A stretch of DNA of 64,000 bases from positions 108,614 to 172,613 of the forward strand of contig DATLVI010000041.1 in the NCBI GenBank assembly GCA_035577545.1, in the 5' to 3' direction. The translations under genes and the position numbers were made by a program. Shown here in pieces: positions 8,317 to 17,344 of the stretch (positions are counted from its first letter, which is position 1; each line of letters opens with the position of its first letter). This DNA is from Verrucomicrobiia bacterium (lineage in GTDB: Bacteria; Verrucomicrobiota; Verrucomicrobiia; Palsa-1439). A model generated the notes under the pieces. It was not told the origin of the DNA. It was given only the letters and a program-made list of their open reading frames with translations, and searched no databases.

Positions 8317-8824
8317 GCTGTCGCGTCTCCCGCCGGATGTTGCGGATGTTCACTCTCCCGCCGCACCTCGATTCGGCAATCGCGATTGTTCACTCCCTCT
8401 AAGCGATGCGATTCAATTAAGGGGCGGTTTCCTTAGTATCGAGCGCGCTAACAAGCCCTATTAGACTTCCTGGGAAATCGTAAGGAAAGCACAAAATAAC
8501 TCCGACAAATGCGCCCAGACCTGTATTCATAGGGAATTTACGTTTGCCGCAGTTGCGCCATCGCTCGCAATCGCATGGGCCTACGGAGGTCAGGAAGTTT
8601 AGGCCGAATAGCTTTCGCCCTCCATGCAGCAGCGCAACGCCGTCGCCCACCTACTTCGCGCCCTTCAGCTTGTCCGCCGTAGCCTTGGCGGAGGAGGATG
8701 CCTTCGTGGTGAACTTTACACTCCGCCCACTTGAGCGTTGAGCGTTAAGATGTTCCCCCTTGAATAAATCCACATCGAGAGTAGTCTCATCGTAGTAGGT
8801 AGGTAAGCAGAATGGAGTGCATAT
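8317..8824. other. Intergenic region, 508 bp, one dispersed repeat
   Basis: Lies between divergent genes and must contain promoters for both. No supported gene. The only recognisable structure is the 60-bp repeat at 8657-8716; a short antisense frame here is just the translation of that repeat. Confidence 0.55.
8657..8716. repeat. Dispersed 60-bp intergenic repeat, copy A
   Basis: Begins CGCGCCCTTCAGCTTGTCCG and ends with GATGCCTTCGTGGTGAACTT. It is nearly identical to copy B at 9512-9570, and its TCCGCC...GGCGGA core can fold into a hairpin. Related elements are widespread in intergenic DNA of Verrucomicrobia and candidate phyla (background knowledge). Confidence 0.75.
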
Positions 8825-9496
8825 ATGAAACAATCCTCAAAATTTCTCGTAATCGCAGCCGTAGCGCTCGGGACCAGCCTCTTGGGCTCGAAAACAACCT
8901 ACGCCCAACAACACAGCAGCTTTGGCAGCGGTGGGTCGCATAGCGGAGGCGGCGGATTCCATGGCGGCAGTGGCGGATTCCACGGTGGCGGTGGATTTCG
9001 CGGCGGGGATTTCCATGGTGGCGGATTTCGGGGTGGCGGGTTCCGTGGTGGTGGATTCCGAGGCAGTTTCTTCTTTGGCTTCCCGTTTGCGTACGCGCCG
9101 TACCCGTACTACTACGACCCGTATTATTATTCCCCACCCCCGTATTACTACGCGCCGACCTATTATTCACCGCCTGTGGTCTACGATTCACCGCCAGCAG
9201 TCGCCTACGATCCGCCTGCACCGGCGCCAAAAGTAATCGACATCCCGCAACAACAGTCTGCGAACCGTCCACCGCCACCCCCAATCCAGCGTGGTGGCGA
9301 GGGGCAATCGATCGGCGTGGCCGATGTAAAAGCGCTGGCAAACACGGGACTCAGTGACGAAGTCATTCTGAGCCACATCCGCAATTCCCAGACGGTCTAT
9401 CGCCTGTCGACAGCCGAAATCATCGACCTCAAGAACAGCGGCGTCAGCGACAAAGTAATCGACTTCATGATCAACACGCCAAGCGCGTATCGTTAA
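8825..9496 (+). CDS. Exported Gly-rich, Tyr/Pro-rich surface protein
   Basis: A 223-residue protein in four parts. A signal peptide covers residues 1-27. A Gly/His/Phe-rich segment (about 30-80) has repeats of the type GGGFRGG. A Tyr/Pro-rich stretch (about 88-130) contains YYYDPYYYSPPP. The C-terminal ~60 residues form a compact alpha-helical domain with the duplicated pattern LxxxGLSDEVILxxI and LKNSGVSDKVIDFMI. The helical domain is frequent at the ends of exported planctomycete and verrucomicrobial proteins; its role is unknown. The Gly and Tyr/Pro tracts suggest a flexible cell-surface or matrix protein. Flanked by two copies of the dispersed repeat. Confidence 0.8.
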   Translation: MKQSSKFLVIAAVALGTSLLGSKTTYAQQHSSFGSGGSHSGGGGFHGGSGGFHGGGGFRGGDFHGGGFRGGGFRGGGFRGSFFFGFPFAYAPYPYYYDPYYYSPPPYYYAPTYYSPPVVYDSPPAVAYDPPAPAPKVIDIPQQQSANRPPPPPIQRGGEGQSIGVADVKALANTGLSDEVILSHIRNSQTVYRLSTAEIIDLKNSGVSDKVIDFMINTPSAYR

Positions 9497-9511
9497 ACAC
9501 AAGCTTCGGAT

Positions 9512-9570
9512 CGCGCCTTCAGCTTGTCCGCCATAGCCTCGGCGACGGCGGATGCCTTCGTGGTGAATTC
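9512..9570. repeat. Dispersed 60-bp intergenic repeat, copy B
   Basis: Matches copy A over its full length with a few substitutions; begins CGCGCCTTCAGCTTGTCCGC and ends GGTGAATTC. It is followed by a pyrimidine-rich run (CTTTCCCTTCCGCCTTCTTC) up to the helicase gene start. Confidence 0.75.
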
Positions 9571-9641
9571 GCTCTTTCCCTTCCGCCTTCTTCCATCTGC
9601 CTTTTGCCTTCTCCGCCCGACTACGCTATTCTCCCCTCGCA

Positions 9642-12095
9642 ATGTCCGTCAAAATCCAACTGGATAAAAAGAAGATCGCCCTCGGCGTCGGCGACATCGT
9701 CGCGGAGCCGGTCACCAACGGCAATCGCGTGGCGGGGTTGGGCGTGTGGACGCGGCTAGCGCTGGGACGCGAAGCGCACGTAACCCATCAGCGCACCCAG
9801 GCCGGGCTCTACGAGGGCTATGCGCGAGAAATCACCATCCGCCACAAGACCGTCGTCGACGGTTTTGACGTGACGATCTCGGGCCGTATCGACGGCGTTC
9901 ATCCGCCCCACAACGGTGGTGCGTACGTCATCGAGGAAATCAAGTCCGTCGTCGTGCCGTCGCTCGTGTTCGCCGCGCTCGACGCGAATTCCTACCCGCA
10001 TTATGTCGAGCAGCTCCGGTTGTATTGCTTCTTCATTGAACAGGAACAGAAAAGCGCCCTTGGTCGCCTGGTCTTTGTGAACGTGGCGGACGGCGCGACG
10101 CGGGAAATCGAAATTCACGGGCCGTTCGACGACTGCGAACGCCTGATCGCCGAACGCGTGCGTTCGCTCATCGCGCAAGCGCAGGAAGAACAGCGCCGCC
10201 AGGAAGAACGCCGCACGCACTCCGGTTCGCTCCGCTTCCCGCACGACAAACCCCGCGCGCATCAGGACGAAATGATGGCGGCAGTCGAGCACGCCCTGAA
10301 AGAAGGCCGGCATTTGCTTGTTACCGCGCCCGCCGGCGTGGGCAAAACCACCGCCGCGTTGTATCCCGTGGTAAAGTACGCCCTCGCCCACGATAAACGC
10401 GTCTTCTTCGTCACCGCCAAGAATACGCAGCAGCAAATCGTCCGCGAAACCCTTCAGCGCATGGGCGCGAATAAGTCCGCGCATCCGAATGCCGTTTTCT
10501 TTCGTGCCCGCGAGAGCATGTGTATCAACGACGTCTACGCTTGCCGCGAAGAATTCTGTCCGCACCTCCGCGACTTCCATGCGAAACTCGAAGGCACCGG
10601 CATCGTGAACCGTTTGCTCGCGCAACGCCTCATCATTCCCGAAGCCATGATGGAAGCGGGTCGCGGCGTGAGCCTATGCCCGTTCGAACTGGCCTTGATC
10701 GAGGCCGAACTGACCGATGTGATCGTCTGCGACTACAACTACGTCTTCGATCCGCAAGTTTATTTCCGCCGTTTCTTCCTCGACGCCGATTACTCCGACG
10801 CCATCCTCATCATCGACGAAGCGCACAATCTCGTGCAGCGCGCGCTGGAGTATTACTCGCCCGTTCTCTCGCGCCAGCAGATCCTCGACCTGAAACGCAA
10901 CCTCCGCCACGTGGACCCGTCCCTCGCAAAAGAGCTGAAGAAGTTCCTCGACCAGATCGACGACTTCTTCCGCTCGCAAGCTCGTCCCAAAGTCGACGAA
11001 TACACCCAACTCGATGACGCCGAACTCGCCCAGGACAAATATCTCATTCCATCGCCGCGCGGTTTCTTCGACGAACTCAAGCCGACCTTCAGCAAGCTGT
11101 CGATGCGCTATCTCTTGGACAAGACGACCAGCGGTCGCGTTATCCCCGACGACCCTGTGGACGAATTCTTTTCCGCGCTCGGCCAGTTCTGCGGCGTGCT
11201 GGCCATGGAAGGCGAGGAGTTCTCTTACATCTACGACGCCACCGGCGGCGAAGCGCTGAAGATCGTCTGCAAAGATCCGTCACGCCAATTGTTCCAGCGG
11301 CACGAAGGTTTTCACAGTGTCATCGCCATGTCGGCCACCCTCGACCCGATGGAGTTCTACCGTAAAATGCTCGGCTTCGATCCCGAGCGGACCGACCAGG
11401 CGAATTTCCCCTCGCCCTTCCCCAAGGAGAACCGGCGCATCATCGTCGTGCCGACCGTCTCAACCACATTTCGGGCGCGGGTTGCCCATTACGGGAGAAT
11501 CGCCAATATCATCGCGACCACCGCCGCCGCCCGCCCCGGCAACTACATGGCCTTGTTCCCCAGCTACGATTTCATGCGCGGCGTGGCTACCCGGGTACCA
11601 GATGGCGCTTGGGAGGTCATCGTTCAGGAACCGAAGATGTCCGAGTCGCAGCGTCTCGCGCTTTTGGAGTCCCTGAAAGAGCGCCAACCGCCAAAACTAA
11701 TCTTAGCAGTCCAGGGGGGATTGTTCGCCGAAGGCGTTGATTACCCAGGGGAAACGCTTTCCGGCGTCATCATTGTCAGTCCAGCCCTCCCGCAGGTGAG
11801 TTTCGAGCGGGAATTGATGCGTCAATACTATGAGGAACACTACGGCAAAGGCTTCGAATTCGCCTACCTCTATCCCGGGATGAATCGCGTTATTCAGTCA
11901 GTGGGGCGGTTGATTCGCTCGGAATCGGATTTGGGCGTGGCAGTGCTTGTGTGCCAACGTTTTGCGCAACCCAAATATTCAACGCTTTTCCCCCCGGATT
12001 GGTCTGATAGCTTGGCTGGCCCTCGGGCCGGTTACAATTTGGCTACGGAACTGGTGAATTTTTGGAACGGTAATCTAGGAAACCATCCTAGTTAA
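9642..12095 (+). CDS. Rad3/DinG-type DNA helicase with N-terminal PD-(D/E)XK nuclease-like domain
   Basis: An 817-residue predicted DNA repair helicase. The N-terminal ~165 residues carry a Cas4/RecB-like nuclease pattern: Asp84, Glu99-x-Lys101 and the QxxxY-like QLRLYC at 124-129. A superfamily 2 XPD/DinG helicase follows: Walker A TAPAGVGKT at 228-236, four cysteines spaced as an iron-sulphur cluster (294, 301, 306, 346), DEAH at 392-395, and a C-terminal QSVGRLIRS motif VI. It probably unwinds 5' to 3' and may cut the displaced strand. Missing would be the extra cysteines of Cas4 iron-sulphur nucleases; I see only one cysteine (129) in that domain. Stand-alone gene; the ATG at 9642 has no strong ribosome-binding site. 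Confidence 0.88.
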   Translation: MSVKIQLDKKKIALGVGDIVAEPVTNGNRVAGLGVWTRLALGREAHVTHQRTQAGLYEGYAREITIRHKTVVDGFDVTISGRIDGVHPPHNGGAYVIEEIKSVVVPSLVFAALDANSYPHYVEQLRLYCFFIEQEQKSALGRLVFVNVADGATREIEIHGPFDDCERLIAERVRSLIAQAQEEQRRQEERRTHSGSLRFPHDKPRAHQDEMMAAVEHALKEGRHLLVTAPAGVGKTTAALYPVVKYALAHDKRVFFVTAKNTQQQIVRETLQRMGANKSAHPNAVFFRARESMCINDVYACREEFCPHLRDFHAKLEGTGIVNRLLAQRLIIPEAMMEAGRGVSLCPFELALIEAELTDVIVCDYNYVFDPQVYFRRFFLDADYSDAILIIDEAHNLVQRALEYYSPVLSRQQILDLKRNLRHVDPSLAKELKKFLDQIDDFFRSQARPKVDEYTQLDDAELAQDKYLIPSPRGFFDELKPTFSKLSMRYLLDKTTSGRVIPDDPVDEFFSALGQFCGVLAMEGEEFSYIYDATGGEALKIVCKDPSRQLFQRHEGFHSVIAMSATLDPMEFYRKMLGFDPERTDQANFPSPFPKENRRIIVVPTVSTTFRARVAHYGRIANIIATTAAARPGNYMALFPSYDFMRGVATRVPDGAWEVIVQEPKMSESQRLALLESLKERQPPKLILAVQGGLFAEGVDYPGETLSGVIIVSPALPQVSFERELMRQYYEEHYGKGFEFAYLYPGMNRVIQSVGRLIRSESDLGVAVLVCQRFAQPKYSTLFPPDWSDSLAGPRAGYNLATELVNFWNGNLGNHPS

Positions 12096-12101
12096 ATCAG
12101 C

Positions 12102-12129
12102 TTTACAACGCCGGTTCGCGTATTGTACT
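12102..12129 (+). promoter_or_regulatory. Possible sigma-70 promoter of the shc-hpnH-hpnG genes
   Basis: TTTACA, a 16-base spacer and TGTACT lie between the helicase stop and the shc start. Five of six and four of six consensus bases match. The match is moderate and unsupported by other data. Confidence 0.35.
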
Positions 12130-12170
12130 GTTTTAGTGCTACAAGGTTTAAGGAGGGTGCTGTCGAGAGT

Positions 12171-14240
12171 ATGATTCAAGCGAAGGAAGATTCGTATCTC
12201 CAATTAGATGAGCGTCTCGAAGGGGCCATTGCCGGGGCGCAGGATTGGCTGTTGGATCAGCAGGCTCAGGATGGCCACTGGTGCGCCGAGCTGGAAGGCG
12301 ACACCATCCTGGAGTCGGAGTACCTCTTTTACCTGCATTTCGTTGATAAACTCGACCCGGTTACCCTCCGCAAGGTAGCCAATTACGTCCGCTCCAAGGC
12401 CCTTGCAGATGGTGGCTGGTCCATCTATCCCGATGGCCCGATGGAGTTAAGCGCTTCCGTCAAGGGTTACCTCGCCCTTAAAATGGCGGGCGATTCCGTG
12501 TATGCCCCGCACATGATCAAGACCCGCGACGCGATTCTCGCGGCCGGCGGGATGACCCGCTGTAACACCTTCACAAAGATCGCCCTGGCCATGATCGGTC
12601 TGTACCCATGGGGCGGCTGCCCGGCGATTCCGCCGGAACTGATTCTTTTGCCGAAGTGGTTCAGTTTTAGCATTTACAACATGTCCTCATGGTCGCGGGC
12701 GATGCTCGTGCCGCTATCCATCATCCGCTCATGCGAACCGATCAAACCTCTTCCCCGTGAATGGCAGCTCGATGAACTGTGGGTCGGCGGCCGCGAAAAA
12801 GCCGACATCCGCCTGGCGCGCGACGAACGCACCTGCACCTGGCACAATTTCTTCCTGTTGGTTGACCACCTACTGAAATTTGTCCACCGCCATCATCCCA
12901 TGCCGTTCGTACGGCGCTTCGCGCTGCGCAAGGCGGAACGCTGGGTGATCGAGCACGGCCGGACGCCCGGCGGTCTGGGCGCGATTTTCCCCGCGATGGC
13001 CAACTACGTCATGTCATTGCGCGTGCTGGGTTACAGCAACGAAAGCTACCTCGTCGTGCACGGCATCCGCGAGATGGAAAAACTCGAAATCGAGGAAGGC
13101 GACACACTTCGGCTGCAGCCCTGCTTTTCCCCGGTGTGGGACACCGCCATCAGTGTCAACGCCCTCCACGAGTCCGGCCTGTCGGCCGACCACGCCGCGC
13201 TTCAATCCGCCACCCGTTGGCTGCTCGACAAGGAAGTGCGTCGCCCCGGCGACTGGCGCGTGAAACATTCCGAGAGCCATCGCTACACCGAACCGAACAA
13301 GCCCGTCGGCGCGTGGTTTTTCGAGTACGACAACGAGTTTTATCCCGATGTTGACGACACCGCCATGGTCCTGATGGCGTTGAATCGCGTCAGCACGGAA
13401 TTTGATCGCGAGAAATTCGCCGCCATCCGTCGTGGTACCCGCTGGGTCCTCGGGATGCAGGGCAAGGACGGTGGCTGGGCGAGTTTCGACAAGGACAACG
13501 ACAAGTGGCTCTTCACCCAGGTGCCCTTCGCCGACCACAATGCCATGATCGATTCGAGCACCGCGGACATCACCGCCCGCGTGTTGGAATGTCTGGGCCA
13601 TTTCGGATTTACGATGGAAGACGAGTGCGTCCAGAAGGCCATTCGCTTCCTCAAGCGTGACCAATGCGCGGACGGCTCCTGGTTCGGCCGCTGGGGCACG
13701 AATTACATCTACGGGACGTGGCAGGTGCTGCGCGGCCTGCGCCTGATCGGTGAAGACATGCGCCTGCCATACGTGCGCCGCGCTGTGGCCTGGCTGAAGA
13801 CGTCCCAAAACGCCGACGGCGGCTGGGGCGAGTCGTTGCGCAGCTACGACGACACGCAGTTCAAAGGCATCGGCAAGAGTACGGCCTCGCAAACGGCCTG
13901 GGCGATCATGGGTCTGATTTCCGCGGACGAAGTCAACTCGCCGGAACTCGCCCGCGGCATCACCTACCTCCTCAACCAACAGGAACTCGACGGTGGGTGG
14001 GATGAGGAATTGTTCACGGGCACCGGTTTCCCCCGCGTGTTCTATCTGCGTTATCACTACTACCGTCATTATTTCCCGCTCATGGCGTTGGGGATGTATG
14101 CGCGCAATTTGATGCAGGGCTTCCCGCCCGTGCCGCGCGAACAGGAAAAATCACGCGTTATCCAATTGTTCTACAAGCAACCGCGCATTCTTAGAAAAGT
14201 GGCGCGCCTGCGCGCGTTGGCGCATCTGACCGAAGTCTGA
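12171..14240 (+). CDS. shc: Squalene-hopene cyclase
   Basis: Cyclises squalene to hopene at the cytoplasmic membrane, the committing step of hopanoid synthesis. The catalytic DVDDTA motif is at residues 393-398 and several QW repeats are visible (QDGHWCAEL, DGGWSIYPDG, KDGGWASFD, ADGSWFGRWG, ADGGWGES). At 689 residues it is slightly longer than usual. The frame is open from a TTG at 12123, but the ATG at 12171 lies downstream of an AAGGAGG and gives a normal N-terminus, so it is used, although the 14-base spacing is long. It is followed by hpnH after 28 bp. Confidence 0.96.
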   Translation: MIQAKEDSYLQLDERLEGAIAGAQDWLLDQQAQDGHWCAELEGDTILESEYLFYLHFVDKLDPVTLRKVANYVRSKALADGGWSIYPDGPMELSASVKGYLALKMAGDSVYAPHMIKTRDAILAAGGMTRCNTFTKIALAMIGLYPWGGCPAIPPELILLPKWFSFSIYNMSSWSRAMLVPLSIIRSCEPIKPLPREWQLDELWVGGREKADIRLARDERTCTWHNFFLLVDHLLKFVHRHHPMPFVRRFALRKAERWVIEHGRTPGGLGAIFPAMANYVMSLRVLGYSNESYLVVHGIREMEKLEIEEGDTLRLQPCFSPVWDTAISVNALHESGLSADHAALQSATRWLLDKEVRRPGDWRVKHSESHRYTEPNKPVGAWFFEYDNEFYPDVDDTAMVLMALNRVSTEFDREKFAAIRRGTRWVLGMQGKDGGWASFDKDNDKWLFTQVPFADHNAMIDSSTADITARVLECLGHFGFTMEDECVQKAIRFLKRDQCADGSWFGRWGTNYIYGTWQVLRGLRLIGEDMRLPYVRRAVAWLKTSQNADGGWGESLRSYDDTQFKGIGKSTASQTAWAIMGLISADEVNSPELARGITYLLNQQELDGGWDEELFTGTGFPRVFYLRYHYYRHYFPLMALGMYARNLMQGFPPVPREQEKSRVIQLFYKQPRILRKVARLRALAHLTEV

Positions 14241-14268
14241 AAAATTTTGAACCCAGGAGAAGCTTAAA

Positions 14269-15627
14269 ATGAGATTCCCATTTACATTGTCGGCGAAAAT
14301 TGCCCGGCACATCATCACCAACAAAATCAAAAAGACCGGCAAATTCGCCCTCGTGCTCCAACTCGAGCCGTTGCATACCTGCAACCTCACCTGCACCGGC
14401 TGCGGCCGTATTCGCGAATACTCCACCAATCTCAAGGACATGATGAGCCTCGAAGAGTGCCTCGGCTCCGCCACCGAGTGCAACGCGCCGATGGTCTCCA
14501 TTTGCGGCGGCGAACCGCTCATCTACCCGAAGATCGAGGAACTCGTTGACGGCCTGCTCGACCAGGGCCGCATCGTTTATGTCTGCACGAACGGCATGTT
14601 CATGCGCAAAAAGATGCGTGATCACCTCGCCCGCACGTACACCCCGGCAATCGAGCCCAGGCTAAAGGCGCTGCTGGCGCAGGAACTCATCACGGACAAG
14701 GAAGCCACCGAAATCCGCAAGGGCAAGAATGACGGCCGCCCGGGTATCAAGCCTTCGAAATGGATGTATTGGAACGTCCACATCGACGGTCTCGAATACA
14801 TCCACGATCTCATCGTCGAACGGGAAGGCGTCTTCAAGGAATGCATCGAAGCCATCAAGATGGCCAAAATTCTCGGCTATCAGGTCGCCACGAACTGCAC
14901 GGTCTACAAAGAGACCGACATGGATGAGATCGAGAAGATGTTCGACTTCCTCTCGGCCCTCGGCGTCGACGGGCATACCATCACCCCGGGCTACGAGTAC
15001 GATGCCGCCAAGAAAGACATGATCAAGCGCCTCAACAAGCAGCCCGAGGACTTCTTCCTCACTCGCAAGCTGACCCGCGAGAAGTTCAAGAAAGTCGTGG
15101 AGTGGGGCCAGAAATACACCTTCTTCGGTTCGCCGATTTATCTCGAGTTCCTCGCTGGCAAGCGCGACCTGCATTGCACCGCGTGGGCCATCCCGACCCG
15201 TAACGTCAAAGGCTGGAAGGCCCCCTGCTATCTCATGACCGATGGCCATTACGAAGGCTACCAGGAAATGCTCACCAAGGTCGATTGGGACAAATACGGC
15301 GTCTTTGACGGCGTTGCCCGCGACCCGCGCTGCGAGAATTGCATGACGCACTGCGGTTACGAGCCCACGCCCTCTCTCGGCATCGATACCCAACGCGGTG
15401 ATACCTGGAAGCTCATCCGCTACAACTTCGGCGCGAAACCGCAGCCGATCGCCGCGGGTTCCCAGGTGGATGCCTATAACGGCGTTACCACCGGCCGGGG
15501 CCACCTCACCGGCAAGCGCGATTCCGTGCAATCCAACATCCGTCAGGTGCTCGCGGACAAGGAAGTCAATGCTGCCGTCGCCGCGACGACCCATGACCAT
15601 GGTCACGGTGACGACTGCTGCAGCTAG
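14269..15627 (+). CDS. hpnH: Adenosyl-hopene transferase HpnH (radical SAM)
   Basis: Joins a 5'-deoxyadenosyl group to hopene, giving adenosylhopane, the first side-chain step. The radical-SAM cluster motif is Cys38-x3-Cys42-x2-Cys45, followed by ICGGEPL. At 452 residues it exceeds the usual length of about 330-390. There is an extra insertion around residues 120-165 and a C-terminal tail rich in His, Asp and Cys (THDHGHGDDCCS). A CAGGAG ribosome-binding site precedes the ATG. It lies between shc and hpnG, the standard order. Confidence 0.95.
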   Translation: MRFPFTLSAKIARHIITNKIKKTGKFALVLQLEPLHTCNLTCTGCGRIREYSTNLKDMMSLEECLGSATECNAPMVSICGGEPLIYPKIEELVDGLLDQGRIVYVCTNGMFMRKKMRDHLARTYTPAIEPRLKALLAQELITDKEATEIRKGKNDGRPGIKPSKWMYWNVHIDGLEYIHDLIVEREGVFKECIEAIKMAKILGYQVATNCTVYKETDMDEIEKMFDFLSALGVDGHTITPGYEYDAAKKDMIKRLNKQPEDFFLTRKLTREKFKKVVEWGQKYTFFGSPIYLEFLAGKRDLHCTAWAIPTRNVKGWKAPCYLMTDGHYEGYQEMLTKVDWDKYGVFDGVARDPRCENCMTHCGYEPTPSLGIDTQRGDTWKLIRYNFGAKPQPIAAGSQVDAYNGVTTGRGHLTGKRDSVQSNIRQVLADKEVNAAVAATTHDHGHGDDCCS

Positions 15628-15666
15628 GGTGGCTGTCGCGGCGCTTTTGCTGGGGCGCCGAGAACC

Positions 15667-16443
15667 ATGATCGCCATCCTTGTTGCCGTTCGCCAGGAGT
15701 TGAAGCCCATCCTGCGCCGCGCCGACGCCGACCACGTCGTCCGCCAGGAACATCTCGATTTCCACGAGGGCACGCTCGGCGGTCAACCGGTCGCCCTGCT
15801 CGCTCTCGGCATCGGCAAGGAATGCGCCCGCATCGCTGCCGAGATGACCATCCACTGCTACCGACCGGATCTGGTTATCAGTTCCGGCTTTGGAGGCGGA
15901 CTTCAGCCGGACGTGCATGCCGGTGACGTTGTTGTTGGCACCGAGATTCTCGAGCTTCGCAAAGATCAGGGGACACGGATTACGTGGGACTCAACTCACA
16001 AACCCCTCCACCCAGATCGCATCCACGGCGACGATACACCGGGACTGCGCGTCCACTACGGGAAAATCATGACGACCGATGAGATGGTCTTGCGGGCGGA
16101 AAACAAGGCGCGGATCGGCAAAGCCACCGGTGCTCTCGCTGTCGACATGGAAACCAGCGCCGTTGCCTCCGTCTGCGCGGCGCGCAAGACGGATTTTCTC
16201 GCCGTCCGCTGCATCACCGACAACGTCGATGAAAACCTGCCCGACGAGTTCAACGATTTCTTCGTGCTCGGCCAGTTGCGCGCAAAGCGGGTGATTTCCA
16301 GTTGCGCGCGCGACCCGCGCGTGCTCGCCGATCTCGCCCGTCTCGGCTATCGCGCCAAGCTCTCCGGCGACAAGCTCGCGCGCTTCCTCCAGGCCGCCGT
16401 GGAACAGCTACACCATCCAGCCCTGGCAGCGCGCAACACGTAG
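15667..16443 (+). CDS. hpnG: Hopanoid-associated phosphorylase HpnG
   Basis: A 258-residue member of the purine/uridine phosphorylase fold. It removes adenine from adenosylhopane to give ribosylhopane or its phosphate. Visible family features are the GIGKECARIAAE glycine loop near the N-terminus, SSGFGGGLQPD, and VDMETSAVASVC with the substrate-binding Met-Glu. A distant MTA/SAH nucleosidase role is the alternative, but the position directly after shc and hpnH strongly favours HpnG. It is the last gene of the plus-strand hopanoid unit and converges on the 16463-17344 gene, with a 19-bp gap. Confidence 0.92.
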   Translation: MIAILVAVRQELKPILRRADADHVVRQEHLDFHEGTLGGQPVALLALGIGKECARIAAEMTIHCYRPDLVISSGFGGGLQPDVHAGDVVVGTEILELRKDQGTRITWDSTHKPLHPDRIHGDDTPGLRVHYGKIMTTDEMVLRAENKARIGKATGALAVDMETSAVASVCAARKTDFLAVRCITDNVDENLPDEFNDFFVLGQLRAKRVISSCARDPRVLADLARLGYRAKLSGDKLARFLQAAVEQLHHPALAARNT

Positions 16444-16462
16444 CCACGGTTGGCGCTCACTC

Positions 16463-17344
16463 TCAAACACGCTCTGACTCGGCCGTATCCCATTTCGCCT
16501 CGATGTCACGGAGCGCTTTCGCAACGGGGGAACTAACCAGCAGTCGGTTCATGAATGTTTCCGTTTTCACGACGCCCGCTTTCGTGACCTCGGGCGTGTC
16601 CGTCACGATCTTCGCCGTCAGGGTGTGCAATTCGTGGCACTTCGGGCAACTGTGTAACTGGAGCCGCAACCATTCCTTGGCACTGGCCGGTGGCGGACGA
16701 AACTGCAAAATATAACCCAGGTCGTGTGCTTCCAGGCGTCGCTTGAATTCCGCGGTGTCCATCAGTGCCACCTTCAAACCACCGCTACGCTCACACCAGC
16801 ACTGGCAACGTTCGCAGCACGGGTCGTCGGTCGCCATCGACACGATGATATACAGGGCAAAGCCAATGATCACGATCGCCTCTGCCAGCCAAATGCCCCA
16901 GAGCACTATTCCAGTTGGTGTGGAATTATCGATCGTCCACAGACCGTCTTGGTTGATCGTACGAACCACTCCCCACACAACACGCGGCTGGAAAAACACA
17001 TTCCATGGTTTCACGCTGTAATCCGCATGCCGCAGTAAGACCCATGACCAGGTAACCCATCCCGTGTACCAAGCGATCATCGTCACGACTGCGCCCCCGG
17101 TCACGACCAACGTCCGGTTGCGCAGCAACACCCACCGTAGCCAGTAACCGGTAAAAACTCCGAGCAGCCCACTGAAACCGACCGCCACCAGGAACACCGC
17201 CATGTGTCCGGCGTACGGAACGTAAAGGATTGCCCATCCGTAACCGGCTCCCAGTAAAACCGCTGTCAGCAGGCTGCCGAGAATTGCCGCTATGGTGCGG
17301 GAAACCGGCAGGTTGCCACCGGGTTGGTAGTACTGCCGGCTCAT
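16463..17344 (-). CDS. Membrane protein with cysteine clusters, in the hpnN unit
   Basis: A 293-residue protein with about five transmembrane helices in the first ~175 residues. A cytoplasmic C-terminal part contains two possible metal-binding groups, CCERCQCWCER near residue 177 and CPKCHEL near 234. I do not recognise the family. Its start overlaps the hpnN stop by 4 bp (ATGA), so it is translationally coupled and probably works with the transporter or with modification of hopanoids. No homolog of the named hpn genes is evident. Confidence 0.75.
   Translation of the reverse strand: MSRQYYQPGGNLPVSRTIAAILGSLLTAVLLGAGYGWAILYVPYAGHMAVFLVAVGFSGLLGVFTGYWLRWVLLRNRTLVVTGGAVVTMIAWYTGWVTWSWVLLRHADYSVKPWNVFFQPRVVWGVVRTINQDGLWTIDNSTPTGIVLWGIWLAEAIVIIGFALYIIVSMATDDPCCERCQCWCERSGGLKVALMDTAEFKRRLEAHDLGYILQFRPPPASAKEWLRLQLHSCPKCHELHTLTAKIVTDTPEVTKAGVVKTETFMNRLLVSSPVAKALRDIEAKWDTAESERV

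Noticed and set aside
13014..14069. Minus-strand open frame within shc
   Set aside because: Lies entirely inside the squalene-hopene cyclase gene; not family-like.
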